Positions 46,372-55,115 of a stretch of DNA of 64,000 bases are shown piece after piece. A program made the position numbers and the translations under genes. How positions within the stretch are numbered: the first letter of the stretch is position 1; each line of letters starts with the position of its first letter. This DNA comes from Butyricimonas sp. Marseille-P3923 (lineage in GTDB: Bacteria > Bacteroidota > Bacteroidia > Bacteroidales > Marinifilaceae): positions 1,054,001 through 1,118,000 of the forward strand of contig NZ_FXXL01000006.1 of the NCBI RefSeq assembly GCF_900184685.1, in the 5' to 3' direction. Below the pieces are notes generated by a model. It was not told where the DNA came from. It did no database searches and saw nothing but the letters and a program-made list of their open reading frames with translations.

Positions 46372-47478
46372 ATGAGAAAGTTATTGTTGTCGTTCGTCAG
46401 TATGTTCGTGCTTATATCCGTGTTTGCGCAGACGAATTTTCAGAATTTGACGTTGGAGAAGGCATTGGAGAAGGCGAAGACGGAAGATAAATATGTTTTT
46501 GTAGATTGCTATACTTCGTGGTGCGGACCTTGTAAGATGATGGCGGAAAAGATTTTGCCGTTAGAGGAGGTCGGGGCTTATATGAATGAACATTTCGTGT
46601 GCGTGAAGTTTGATATGGAGAAAGGGGAAGGACGGGATATCGCGAAGAAGTTCAGGGTGACGTCTTACCCGACGTTTTTGATGTTGAAAACGGACGGAAG
46701 TTTGTTGCACCGGGTTATTGGCGGTACCGGAACCGGAGAGGAGTTCTTGAAGAAGGTGCAGGAGGGATTGGATGAAAATTCTATCGGAAAATTGGAAGTC
46801 CGGTACATGAACGGTAATCGCGATATGGATTTCTTGATGAAGTATATCGAGGCTCTGGTGCAGGCTCGTGACGTGGAGAAAGCGAAAGGGATTGCTCAGG
46901 AAGTATTGGTTTCTTTGGACGATGACGAGAAGTGTTCGGCTCCTTATTGGTTTATTTACGAGAACAGGGAGTTGTCGCCCGTGGGTTCGGGAAATATGGT
47001 GTATTTGTTGAAGCACGTGGAGAAATTTCGGCAAGGTGTGGGTGTTGAGAAGGTGGATGCTGCCGTGGCGGGATTGTTTGAAATGCAACTGGAAGATATT
47101 CTCCGCGGGCGGAATCGCAACGCGACTCTTGCCGATGTGGAGGATGCCGAAAAGTTGTTGGAATCTTACCATTTGACGGGACAGGAACACTTGAACGGGT
47201 ATATTGCATTGATAAAAGCCGTGATGGCGGAAGATACGGATGAAACTTTACGGTTGTGTAAGGAGATGTTCCCCAAGATGTCGGATGAGAAAATTTCTTA
47301 TTTGTATTTTAACCCGATCACGTCGCTTGGCGAGAAGTGGGATAAAAAGCAGAAAAAGGAATTGGAGGCTTTAACCAGACAATTGGCTGAGCAGGTGCAA
47401 ATGTCTCAATTAAAACATTCACTGACGAATTTTGCCAACGTGGGGATTTCCCTGTTGGATCAGATGAAAGGGAGATAA
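46372..47478 (+). CDS. Exported thioredoxin-fold protein with helical C-terminal domain (locus C)
   Basis: 368 residues from ATG 46372 (MRKLLLSFVSMFVLISVFAQ signal peptide); the frame opens at 46354. Thioredoxin domain about 22-140, with YTSWCGPCKMM (CGPC at 51-54) and the cis-Pro motif TSYPTFLML. The C-terminal about 220 residues are helical, with paired motifs such as APYWFIYENRELSPVGSGNM that recur in the locus D protein. Predicted periplasmic oxidoreductase. It is the last gene of locus C and the only redox gene there, so locus C is the minimal version of the SusCD-redox arrangement. It is followed by a terminator and the dispersed 41-bp element. Confidence 0.87.
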   Translation: MRKLLLSFVSMFVLISVFAQTNFQNLTLEKALEKAKTEDKYVFVDCYTSWCGPCKMMAEKILPLEEVGAYMNEHFVCVKFDMEKGEGRDIAKKFRVTSYPTFLMLKTDGSLLHRVIGGTGTGEEFLKKVQEGLDENSIGKLEVRYMNGNRDMDFLMKYIEALVQARDVEKAKGIAQEVLVSLDDDEKCSAPYWFIYENRELSPVGSGNMVYLLKHVEKFRQGVGVEKVDAAVAGLFEMQLEDILRGRNRNATLADVEDAEKLLESYHLTGQEHLNGYIALIKAVMAEDTDETLRLCKEMFPKMSDEKISYLYFNPITSLGEKWDKKQKKELEALTRQLAEQVQMSQLKHSLTNFANVGISLLDQMKGR

Positions 47479-47484
47479 AAACGG

Positions 47485-47504
47485 GGGTGTGTCAAAACAC
47501 ACCC
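47485..47504 (+). terminator. Terminator after locus C
   Basis: An 8-bp perfect stem (gggtgtgt and acacaccc) with a 4-nt loop, 6 bp after the thioredoxin stop. It is the hairpin part of the dispersed element, and resembles the glyS terminator (gagggcgtg). Confidence 0.7.
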
Positions 47505-47508
47505 TCTC

Positions 47509-47549
47509 GTCCATAAGGTCTAAAAGTCCATAAGTTCGTAAGGTCAAAT
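47509..47549 (+). repeat. 41-bp dispersed element, copy 2
   Basis: Matches the reverse complement of 29821-29861 at 38 of 41 positions. It follows the locus C terminator at 5 bp. The rest of the 257-bp gap up to the sigma gene has a weaker hairpin (47657-47679) followed by a T run, and a -7 box. Confidence 0.65.
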
Positions 47550-47656
47550 GTACAGGTAATTGGAGTGTTATGATACTGAATATTAATATATTATTAAATA
47601 ACTGATTTTATAGAATTTAGGAGCCGAAGGCTCGACTTTATGAACTTTATAGACGA

Positions 47657-47690
47657 GAGGTGTGTTTTGACATACCCTCGTTTTATTTTT
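47657..47690 (+). terminator. Weak hairpin with T run before the locus D sigma gene
   Basis: A stem of about 6 bp (ggtgtg and catacc, one G-U pair) around ttttga, followed by gttttattttttt. It belongs by sequence to the same hairpin family as 29864 and 47485. It lies just upstream of the sigma promoter. Confidence 0.45.
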
Positions 47691-47694
47691 TTCG

Positions 47695-47702
47695 TATCTT
47701 TG
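47695..47702 (+). promoter_or_regulatory. -7 box of the locus D sigma gene
   Basis: TATCTTTG, identical to the -7 box of the locus B sigma gene, 33 bp before the ATG at 47736. Confidence 0.45.
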
Positions 47703-47735
47703 TCAAATTCGAGATATGAATTAAATGGTGTGAGT

Positions 47736-48296
47736 ATGAAGTTGGAAACTTCAATAGAGATACAAGGATTAGTGTCTGGTGACCGGAAAGTGTACCAGCA
47801 GGTCTTTGATGTTTTCTATGATAGTTTGTGCTTGTTTGTCCATCGTTTCGTGGAAGATGTTGCCGTTTGCGAGGATTGCGTGCAAGAGGCTTTTATCTCG
47901 TTGTGGAATAACCGGGAAAGTATAGTGTCGACGGTTCATTTAAAATCTTTTCTTTATCAAGTATGCCGTAATAATGCTTTAAATTATTTGAAGCATGAGC
48001 GGATTAAAAATGAATATGCCGCCACTATGGTAAATGAACTGGATTCGCGAGTTTGTTTTATCAATTACGTGATTGAGGAGGAGACGGAGCGTATTCTGGC
48101 TCAGACGGAACAGGATTTACCACCTAGATGTAGGGAGATTTTTGTGCTGGCTATGCAAGGGAAGGATAACGAGGAGATAGCACGATTGTTGGGCGTGTCG
48201 GAAAACACGGTGAAGACACAAAAAAAGATTGCTTATAAACGCTTGAAACAGAATATTGCGGATATAGGTATGCTGGTCGTTTTATTGAATCAATAA
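47736..48296 (+). CDS. ECF RNA polymerase sigma factor (locus D)
   Basis: 186 residues from ATG 47736 (MKLETSIEIQGLVSGDRKVYQQVF). The frame is open back to 47640, but that part would include the promoter and hairpin. Region 2 about 18-80 (FDVFYDSLCLFVHRFV, then DCVQEAFISLWNNRE), region 4 about 128-180 (LPPRCREIFVLAMQGKDNEEIARLLGVSENTVKTQKKIA). Partner: the FecR at 48373, encoded 76 bp downstream. It should direct RNA polymerase to the locus D genes. Confidence 0.93.
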   Translation: MKLETSIEIQGLVSGDRKVYQQVFDVFYDSLCLFVHRFVEDVAVCEDCVQEAFISLWNNRESIVSTVHLKSFLYQVCRNNALNYLKHERIKNEYAATMVNELDSRVCFINYVIEEETERILAQTEQDLPPRCREIFVLAMQGKDNEEIARLLGVSENTVKTQKKIAYKRLKQNIADIGMLVVLLNQ

Positions 48297-48372
48297 AAAA
48301 ATCATTCTTTTTTTATTTTTCTTTTCACCCCGGATGGGATGTGAATTGTAATAGGTGTATGAAATTGAAGAA

Positions 48373-49551
48373 ATGAAAGATTTGAACGAATATATAGAAG
48401 ATATTCCCCGGTTAATTGCGAGCGACCTGCAAGGAGAGATTACTCCCGAGGAGAAGGTGCGATTGGAGGGATGGATTCGGGAAAACGAGAAAAATAGGGA
48501 GGTGTATGAACGATTGCGTGCGGGAAGAGAGCGTTCACGTCGGAGAGAGGCGGTTCGGGAATTAAATAAACGTGCCGCTTGGGAGCGGGTGAATAAGGCC
48601 ACGGGCGGAAGGCGATTGTTCCCGATGGTAAAAGTGATGAAGTATGCCGCGGGGATCGTGTTACCGCTGTTGTGCGTGGGGGTGGCTTTCCATTTTCTAG
48701 GGAAGAAGGAGAAAACGATTGTCGCGAAGGTGGAGAACGTGGTGGAAATAAAGCCGGGAGAGATGAAAGCGGAATTGGAATTAGCCGGGGGAGAAAGATT
48801 GTTGCTGGGAGGGAATTTACAGGATTCGTTGACGAACGAGAATGGCGTGGATATTTTGAAGGATGGTCAAGGAATTTCTTATCAAGGAGAGAGCGTGGGG
48901 AAGGAAGAATTAGCGTATAATACCTTGAAAGTCCCGAGAGGCGGAGAGTTTAAGGTAAAGTTGCAGGATGGTACGGTGGTTTACGTGAATTCTGCTTCCC
49001 GATTGCGTTACCCGGTGAAATTCACGGGGAAGGAACGGCGGGTGTATCTGTCGGGAGAGGCTTATTTCGAGGTGGAGAAAAACGAGGGAATGCCTTTCGT
49101 GGTGGAGATGGAAGAGGGCGAGATAAGGGTGTTGGGTACACAGTTTAACGCTCGTTCGTACAAGGAGGAAAAACAGCAATTGACGACCTTAGTGGCGGGT
49201 AAGGTGTTATTGACCTCGAAGCAAGGAAAGAGCGTGGAGCTTACACCGGGAGAGCAAGGTGTGATAGGCGAAAAAGGTATCAGTAAGGGAAAAGTGGACG
49301 TGTATCCTTACACGGCTTGGAAGGACGGGAATTTCGTGTTCCGTAAACAACGTCTGGAAGATATTATGAATATCGTGGAGAGGTGGTATGACGTGAAAGT
49401 GGTGTTCGTGGACGATTGGTGCCGGGAGGTTAGTTTCTCCAGAAATGTGCGACGTTATGACGGGTTTAATAAGTTAGTGGAAATGTTGGAAGTAACCGGA
49501 AGTGTGAAATTTAATATCAAGGACAATGTGATATATATAACCAAAAAATGA
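48373..49551 (+). CDS. FecR-family anti-sigma factor (locus D)
   Basis: 392 residues from ATG 48373; an in-frame GTG at 48355 adds six. The N-terminal domain is sigma-binding and arginine-rich. One membrane helix at about 94-112 (YAAGIVLPLLCVGVAFHFLG). The FecR domain has GGEFKVKLQDGTVVYVNSASRLRYPV and LSGEAYF (about 226), and the C-terminal DUF4974-type domain FVFRKQRLEDIMNIVERWYDV. susC starts 89 bp after its stop codon, past a hairpin similar to that of locus C. Confidence 0.93.
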   Translation: MKDLNEYIEDIPRLIASDLQGEITPEEKVRLEGWIRENEKNREVYERLRAGRERSRRREAVRELNKRAAWERVNKATGGRRLFPMVKVMKYAAGIVLPLLCVGVAFHFLGKKEKTIVAKVENVVEIKPGEMKAELELAGGERLLLGGNLQDSLTNENGVDILKDGQGISYQGESVGKEELAYNTLKVPRGGEFKVKLQDGTVVYVNSASRLRYPVKFTGKERRVYLSGEAYFEVEKNEGMPFVVEMEEGEIRVLGTQFNARSYKEEKQQLTTLVAGKVLLTSKQGKSVELTPGEQGVIGEKGISKGKVDVYPYTAWKDGNFVFRKQRLEDIMNIVERWYDVKVVFVDDWCREVSFSRNVRRYDGFNKLVEMLEVTGSVKFNIKDNVIYITKK

Positions 49552-49565
49552 ATTGAAAAGATGAA

Positions 49566-49592
49566 AGACGGAATATTGGCACTATCCCGTCT
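49566..49592 (+). promoter_or_regulatory. fecR-susC intergenic hairpin (locus D)
   Basis: Left arm aagacggaata and right arm tatcccgtctt pair with one mismatch at a different position from the locus C hairpin, so the stem is conserved although the mismatch moved. It starts 14 bp after the fecR stop. Confidence 0.55.
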
Positions 49593-49640
49593 TTCGTTAC
49601 CGGATGAACCGGTATTTGTTTTACTCTAATGTACAAATGT

Positions 49641-52600
49641 ATGAAAAAAATTAGGATTTTAGACCTTCTTTCGAAAAGAAGGTGGTTAAAAACATGGTTA
49701 GTTATGAGGTTTGTGATACTGTTTTTGTTAGTATCGGCTATGCAAGTGACTGCAGGAGTGTATAGTCAGGAAGCGAAGGTGACCCTGCAAGTGGAGAACG
49801 CTTCGTTCGAGTCTGTTATTCGGTTGTTGGAAAAAAGTACGGATTACACGTTCCTGTATGAAGACCGACACGTGGAGGGCGTGCAGCACTTGAATCTGCA
49901 TTATAACGGTGCGGATATAAAGGAGGTGCTGAACGCTTGTTTGAAGGGTACGAATTTGACGTATAAGTTGATTAATCGCACGATTATTATTCAGCGGGCT
50001 GCGGTTGTATCTGCTGATACCTTGCAGAAGATCACGGTGAAAGGAATCGTGAAAGACGAGAAAGGGGAAATCTTGCCGGGGGTGACGATTCGGGTGCAAG
50101 GAACAACTTTGGGTTTCGTGACGAATGCTAAAGGTGAGTTTGATTTTGACTTGCCGAAGCGGGATAGTATGGAATTGATTTTTTCTTTCGTGGGTTTTCA
50201 ACAACAGAAAGTACGAGTGAAAAAGGACATGAAGCCGTTGACAATTGTGATGAAGGAAGATGTACAGAAGGTGGATGAGGTGGTGATTACCGGTATTTTT
50301 AACAAGCCGAAGGAGAGTTTCACGGGGGCGGTAACAAGCGTGACGAAAGAAGATATTAAACGAAATTTTTCTCGAAATTTATTACAGACGTTATCTAATT
50401 TAGACCCGAGTTTCCGTATCGTGGAGAATAATGCTTATGGTTCAGACCCGAATGCTTTACCGGAAATTCAATTGCGAGGGGCTTCTACTTTTGCAAACGT
50501 ACAGGATTTACAATTGGCGACTCGGGCGGAATTGAATTTGCCTTTGTTTATACTGGATGGTTTTGAGGTTTCTTTGGAGCGAGTGCAAGATTTGAATAAT
50601 GAAGATATCGAGAGTATCACGATATTGAAAGATGCAAGTGCGACGTCTATTTATGGTTCCCGGGGAGCAAACGGTGTTGTGGTGATCACGTCGCTTGTGC
50701 CGCAAGCCGGTACGTTGAAAGTGAGTTATCGGGGAAGTGTAAAACTGGAAATACCAGATTTGAGTACTTATGATTTGTTGAATGCCAAAGAGAAGTTGGA
50801 TTTGGAATATCGATTGGGTGCGTGGGACGCGGAAGCTTATCAAGATTTGTACCGAGAGTTGAAAGAGAAAGTGGATAACGGCTTAGATTATGATTGGTTA
50901 TCTCTTCCGGTGCGGACGGGCGTGGGGCAAAATCATAGTTTGAACGTGATGGGAGGAAACGAAGAGTGGCGTTTTAGTGCCAATTTGGCTTACGACGAGA
51001 CTATCGGTGTTATGAAAGGATCTGATCGTAAGAACTTTAACGGTTCGCTAAACCTGAGTTATCAAAGTAAGAAATTAATGGTTTCGGAAAATCTTTCCGT
51101 CGGAACGAATAATAATGCTAATAGTCCTTATGGTTCATTTTCGGATTACGTGGCTATGAATCCCTATTGGACTCCCTATGATGATAACGGTAAGTTGATA
51201 GAGAATTACGATCATCCGCTTACTACATCTGCCGATAGCAAAAAAGAGAATCCTATATATGATAAGTATATCGGGAATTGGAATAAAACCAGATACACGA
51301 ATGTGCGGAATTCCACCAGTGTACGGTATAATTTCACGGAGAATTTTTATTTGGTGGGAACGTTGGGGCTGTCCCGGAATTTTAGTCAAGCCGATAATTT
51401 CGTACCTCCTTCTCATAAACAATTTGCCGGGAAAGAAGCGAATCAGAAAGGAAGGTTCGGGAGAACCGAAACTGAAACCAATCAATGGCAGGGGCGTTTG
51501 AATTTGAATTACACGAATACTTTCAACGAGAAACATATGTTGACATTGGGAGGTTCCGGCGAGATAGAAGAAAAAAAGGAGGAGAGGTTATCATGGGCCG
51601 GCACGGGATTCTCGAATGATAATATTGATTTCCCGTCTATGGCATTGGGGTATGGGGATAACACGTATCCGACAGGTTCTAAAAATACAACCCGCCGTAT
51701 AGCTTTGATTTTTTCAGGTAATTATTATTATGATATGCGTTATTTCTTTGACGTGAGTTTTAACGCGAACGGCTCGTCTTCTTTCGGGGAGGATAGCCGA
51801 TGGGCTACATTTTGGTCGGTAGGAGCCGGGTGGAATATCAGTAATGAAGAGTTTTTTATCGAGCACGTTCCTTTTATTCAATGGTTGAAGGTAAAAGGTT
51901 CTTATGGCGTTTCCGGGAATATGGGATTCAGTCCGGAAGATGCGATGGCTGTGTATACTTTGGATACGAAAAATGATTATATGTCACGATTCGGGGCTTA
52001 TTTGAAAGCATTCGGCAACTCGACGTTGAAGTGGCAAAATACTTACCAATTGAATCTGGGAGTAGAATTGCACACGTGGAATCGTCGCTTGCAATTTGAA
52101 TTCAGTTATTACGATAAGTTGACGAATAATACGGTAGCGGAAATGTTACTTCCCGTATCTCATGGATTCGGGACGGCTAAGGCTAATTCCGGTTCAATTA
52201 GAAACAAGGGATGGGATGCGAAAGTTACCGTGAATTTGTTCAGTAATCCGAATAGGGGCTTTACTTGGAGCGTGACGGGTTCTTTTAATCACACGAAAAA
52301 TCTTATTGAAAAGATTTCGGAGGGGTATAAGAAGTTCTTGAAGGAGTTGAATTCAAGTATGTACACGGCTGATGTGTATTATCGATACCGTGAAGGTTAT
52401 TCTATGGATGCGATTTACGGGTTGCGTACCGTGGGAGTAGACCCTGCCACGGGACAACGGATGTTTTTAACGAAAGACGGGGATGTAACTTTTGCTCAAA
52501 ATGCGGAGGATATGGTTTATTTGGGGGATCGTTTACCCAAGGTAAATGGTAATTTATCCACGAATCTGGCTTATAAAGGGTTTATGTTGACTGTCGGTTT

Positions 52601-52994
52601 TGGCGTGAAATGGGGAGGTAAACAGTTTAATAGTACTTTGGCAAATAAAACGGAAAACGCTTACTTGATTCTTAATCAGGATCGTCGCGTGTTATCGGAT
52701 ACTTGGCAGAAACCGGGTGATGTTGTTCCTTACAAGAAGTTGATGTTGAATTCCGCGAGTACGAATACTTTTCCTTGTGATGCTTTTGTCCAAAAGGATA
52801 ATGTATTCCAATGTACGAATATTAATGTTTCGTATAATTTCTCGGAACACTTCTGCCGAAAGTTAGGATTTAAAGGTTTGTCGTTGGGTGCGAATCTTTC
52901 GGATGTTTTTTACATTTCAACTGTTAAACGGGAGCGGGGGACAAGTTATCCGTTTTCTCGTAACCCGAATTTTTTTCTTTCGCTTTCATTCTAA
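49641..52994 (+). CDS. SusC/RagA-family TonB-dependent transporter with STN signalling domain (locus D)
   Basis: 1117 residues from ATG 49641 in the context aaatgtATGaaaaaaa. Signal peptide to about residue 45 (LLVSAMQVTAGVYSQ). STN about 50-122 (AKVTLQVENASFESVIRLLEK), carboxypeptidase-like domain about 130-208 (VKGIVKDEKGEILPGVTIRVQG), VVITGIF about 213, plug to about 353 (YGSRGANGVVVITS), barrel to the terminal Phe (LSLSF). The DNA of the carboxypeptidase-like region is very similar to that of locus C. It should carry the substrate bound by SusD 53007 and activate its FecR partner. Confidence 0.95.
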   Translation: MKKIRILDLLSKRRWLKTWLVMRFVILFLLVSAMQVTAGVYSQEAKVTLQVENASFESVIRLLEKSTDYTFLYEDRHVEGVQHLNLHYNGADIKEVLNACLKGTNLTYKLINRTIIIQRAAVVSADTLQKITVKGIVKDEKGEILPGVTIRVQGTTLGFVTNAKGEFDFDLPKRDSMELIFSFVGFQQQKVRVKKDMKPLTIVMKEDVQKVDEVVITGIFNKPKESFTGAVTSVTKEDIKRNFSRNLLQTLSNLDPSFRIVENNAYGSDPNALPEIQLRGASTFANVQDLQLATRAELNLPLFILDGFEVSLERVQDLNNEDIESITILKDASATSIYGSRGANGVVVITSLVPQAGTLKVSYRGSVKLEIPDLSTYDLLNAKEKLDLEYRLGAWDAEAYQDLYRELKEKVDNGLDYDWLSLPVRTGVGQNHSLNVMGGNEEWRFSANLAYDETIGVMKGSDRKNFNGSLNLSYQSKKLMVSENLSVGTNNNANSPYGSFSDYVAMNPYWTPYDDNGKLIENYDHPLTTSADSKKENPIYDKYIGNWNKTRYTNVRNSTSVRYNFTENFYLVGTLGLSRNFSQADNFVPPSHKQFAGKEANQKGRFGRTETETNQWQGRLNLNYTNTFNEKHMLTLGGSGEIEEKKEERLSWAGTGFSNDNIDFPSMALGYGDNTYPTGSKNTTRRIALIFSGNYYYDMRYFFDVSFNANGSSSFGEDSRWATFWSVGAGWNISNEEFFIEHVPFIQWLKVKGSYGVSGNMGFSPEDAMAVYTLDTKNDYMSRFGAYLKAFGNSTLKWQNTYQLNLGVELHTWNRRLQFEFSYYDKLTNNTVAEMLLPVSHGFGTAKANSGSIRNKGWDAKVTVNLFSNPNRGFTWSVTGSFNHTKNLIEKISEGYKKFLKELNSSMYTADVYYRYREGYSMDAIYGLRTVGVDPATGQRMFLTKDGDVTFAQNAEDMVYLGDRLPKVNGNLSTNLAYKGFMLTVGFGVKWGGKQFNSTLANKTENAYLILNQDRRVLSDTWQKPGDVVPYKKLMLNSASTNTFPCDAFVQKDNVFQCTNINVSYNFSEHFCRKLGFKGLSLGANLSDVFYISTVKRERGTSYPFSRNPNFFLSLSF

Positions 52995-53006
52995 TTTGGA
53001 AATATC

Positions 53007-54428
53007 ATGATAAGAAAAGGTATTTATATATTATGCACGTCTTTGGCACTGGGGTGTTGCGCGTGTAACGATTGGCTTACGATTGTGCCGGAAACTACGC
53101 TTGTAGCGGATAATTTGTTTGAAACAGATAATGGTGTTCTTCAGGCTTTGGACGGAGCTTATGTTTTAGCTGCCGCATCTATATACAAGCCTAACGGTTA
53201 TATGGGCGGGGGTGGTTTTGCCGAATATTTGGCGTGTACATGGACGAACACGAATGTAGATTTGGCAGCCCACGTGTATAATTTGGATAATGCTTCGTTT
53301 GCAACCGGTTTGGATGATGTATTTATGGCGTTTTATAAAATCATCAATTCGTTGAACCCGATGATCGAGGGATGTGATAAGAATCGGGAGAAATTGAGTG
53401 AAGAGTATTATAATATAGTGAAAGGTGAGGCATTGGCTTTGCGGGCTTCGTTGCATTTGGATTTGATACGGATTTGGGGACCGATGCCAACGCAGGTGGA
53501 TGCTTCCGTGGAATATTTGCCTTACGTGACACAAAATTCCATAGAGAATTACCCGTATCATACTTTCAAACGGTTCATGGAGTTGTTGGTGTCAGATTTG
53601 GATGAGGCCGAGCAATTGTTGCAGAAGTCCGACCCGATTTTGAATTACCCGTCTGATGGCAGCACGGAATACTCTGGATTTTGGACAGACCGGAAGAGTC
53701 ATTTTAATTATTACGGCGTGTTAGGATTGCAGGCTCGTGCCCGTTTGTGGATGGGGGATAAGGAGGGTGCCGTGCGTTATGCCGCGATGGTGAAAGATGC
53801 GAAGAACGAGGACGGGACGCCGAAGTTTACTTTGGCGGTGGAAGGGAATATCGGTAATAATCTTTTTTATCCGGAACATTTGTGTGGCGTGAATCAGGAT
53901 AAGTTTGATTATCAGCAGAGTGGTTTTAACCCGGGTATGACTACGCTTGGATATTATAATTCCAATTATAATTCATTCGTGACTGATTTATTCGAGGGCA
54001 ACACGAACGATTTGAGATACAAGAGTCATTGGAGTTGGACTAGAAATCAAATGATGCAAAATGTTCGTGTTACGAAGAAATATAATGAGATGTATCCCAG
54101 TTCTACGGCAAAACGAAATATGCCGGTGGTGCGTTTGGCTGAGATGTATCTTATTATTATGGAAGCTGGAAGTTTGAGTGAGGCGAATGTTGCTTACGAG
54201 GAGTATAGTGCGGCTCGTAATCTCACGTATACTCCGATGTCGGAATCGGATAGGCAGGAGAGGGTATTGTGGGAATATATACGGGAATTTGCAGCCGAGG
54301 GACAAAATTTCTTCACGTATAAGCGTTTTGCCGTGAAACGGATGTTGTGGCAGGATATTGAAGCGGCAGATTGTGGCGAGGAGCAGTATGTGTTGCCATT
54401 GCCCCCGAGTGAATACAAGAAAAGATAA
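53007..54428 (+). CDS. SusD/RagB-family surface lipoprotein (locus D)
   Basis: 473 residues; lipobox cysteine at 20 (GCCACNDWLTIVPETT). SusD features: GVLQALDGAYVLA, GEALALRASLHLDLIRIWGPMPTQVD, FNYYGVLGLQARARLW and MPVVRLAEMYLIIMEAG. It is closely related to the locus C SusD (shared MGGGGFAEYLA-like segment, WGPMPT, YVLPLPP end). It begins 12 bp after susC and is followed after 17 bp by the DUF4843 gene. Surface lid of the locus D channel. Confidence 0.95.
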   Translation: MIRKGIYILCTSLALGCCACNDWLTIVPETTLVADNLFETDNGVLQALDGAYVLAAASIYKPNGYMGGGGFAEYLACTWTNTNVDLAAHVYNLDNASFATGLDDVFMAFYKIINSLNPMIEGCDKNREKLSEEYYNIVKGEALALRASLHLDLIRIWGPMPTQVDASVEYLPYVTQNSIENYPYHTFKRFMELLVSDLDEAEQLLQKSDPILNYPSDGSTEYSGFWTDRKSHFNYYGVLGLQARARLWMGDKEGAVRYAAMVKDAKNEDGTPKFTLAVEGNIGNNLFYPEHLCGVNQDKFDYQQSGFNPGMTTLGYYNSNYNSFVTDLFEGNTNDLRYKSHWSWTRNQMMQNVRVTKKYNEMYPSSTAKRNMPVVRLAEMYLIIMEAGSLSEANVAYEEYSAARNLTYTPMSESDRQERVLWEYIREFAAEGQNFFTYKRFAVKRMLWQDIEAADCGEEQYVLPLPPSEYKKR

Positions 54429-54445
54429 TAAAAAAACAGATGGTT

Positions 54446-55009
54446 ATGAAAAAGTTATTTATAGCATTGGTGATCGGGTTGATCGGGTATGCCTGTTCGG
54501 AAGAGAAAGTAGGGGTGTATTCTTTGGAACGTGATTACATTTATTTCCAGTACGAGTCGTCGAGATTGGGGGCGGCAATGAATGTTGCGGATAGTGTGTA
54601 TCTGTATTACAATTCTTCTTCGGTTAGCGTGAATTCGTCACGACAACGGGATACGTTCTTTTTCAGGGTGCAGGTTGCCGGTGTGGCAAGAAGTGTGGAT
54701 CGTAAGATAAATATAGAACCGTATAGTTTCTTGACGAATGGTAGAGAGGAAGCGATAGCGGGAGTGAATTACGTGGCTTTTGATGATCCGGAGATGGAGA
54801 AATGTTGTGTGGTTCCCGCTGATTCCGTGAGTGTGAATATCCCGATCATTGTTACTTATGATCCGGCAATAGCGGGGAGTTATAAAGGTTTTATGTTCGC
54901 CTTCAAACTTGTGGATTCAGAGGATTTTGAAATAATGGCGACTAATTCTAATCTTAGTGCTAATCCGGCACGTACTCATGCTTTCGTGCAATTTACTCAA
55001 AGTAATTAA
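54446..55009 (+). CDS. DUF4843-type surface lipoprotein, short form (locus D)
   Basis: 187 residues from ATG 54446 (an in-frame ATG two codons earlier is possible). Lipobox cysteine at 17 (IGYACSEEKVGVYSLERDYIYF). Acidic residues follow the cysteine. The segment AIAGVNYVAFDDPEMEKCCVVPADSVSVNIPII (outline) aligns with locus C. Like the locus C protein it lacks the extra C-terminal domain of loci A and B. Accessory SusCD subunit by position; activity unknown. Confidence 0.7.
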   Translation: MKKLFIALVIGLIGYACSEEKVGVYSLERDYIYFQYESSRLGAAMNVADSVYLYYNSSSVSVNSSRQRDTFFFRVQVAGVARSVDRKINIEPYSFLTNGREEAIAGVNYVAFDDPEMEKCCVVPADSVSVNIPIIVTYDPAIAGSYKGFMFAFKLVDSEDFEIMATNSNLSANPARTHAFVQFTQSN

Positions 55010-55040
55010 TCGTTATTAATTGATATTGTTATAATTTCCT

Positions 55041-55068
55041 TCACGGTCGATGTTTTCATTGACCGTGA
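55041..55068 (+). promoter_or_regulatory. Hairpin between DUF4843 and thioredoxin genes (locus D)
   Basis: A 12-bp stem (tcacggtcgatg and cattgaccgtga, one G-U pair) with a 4-nt loop in the 106-bp gap. No T run follows. Locus A has a hairpin at the comparable border between surface and redox genes (6288-6323). Confidence 0.5.
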
Positions 55069-55115
55069 GGAAGATTATTGACACATGTTGTTGAAAAGAT
55101 TTTAAATTATAGGAT

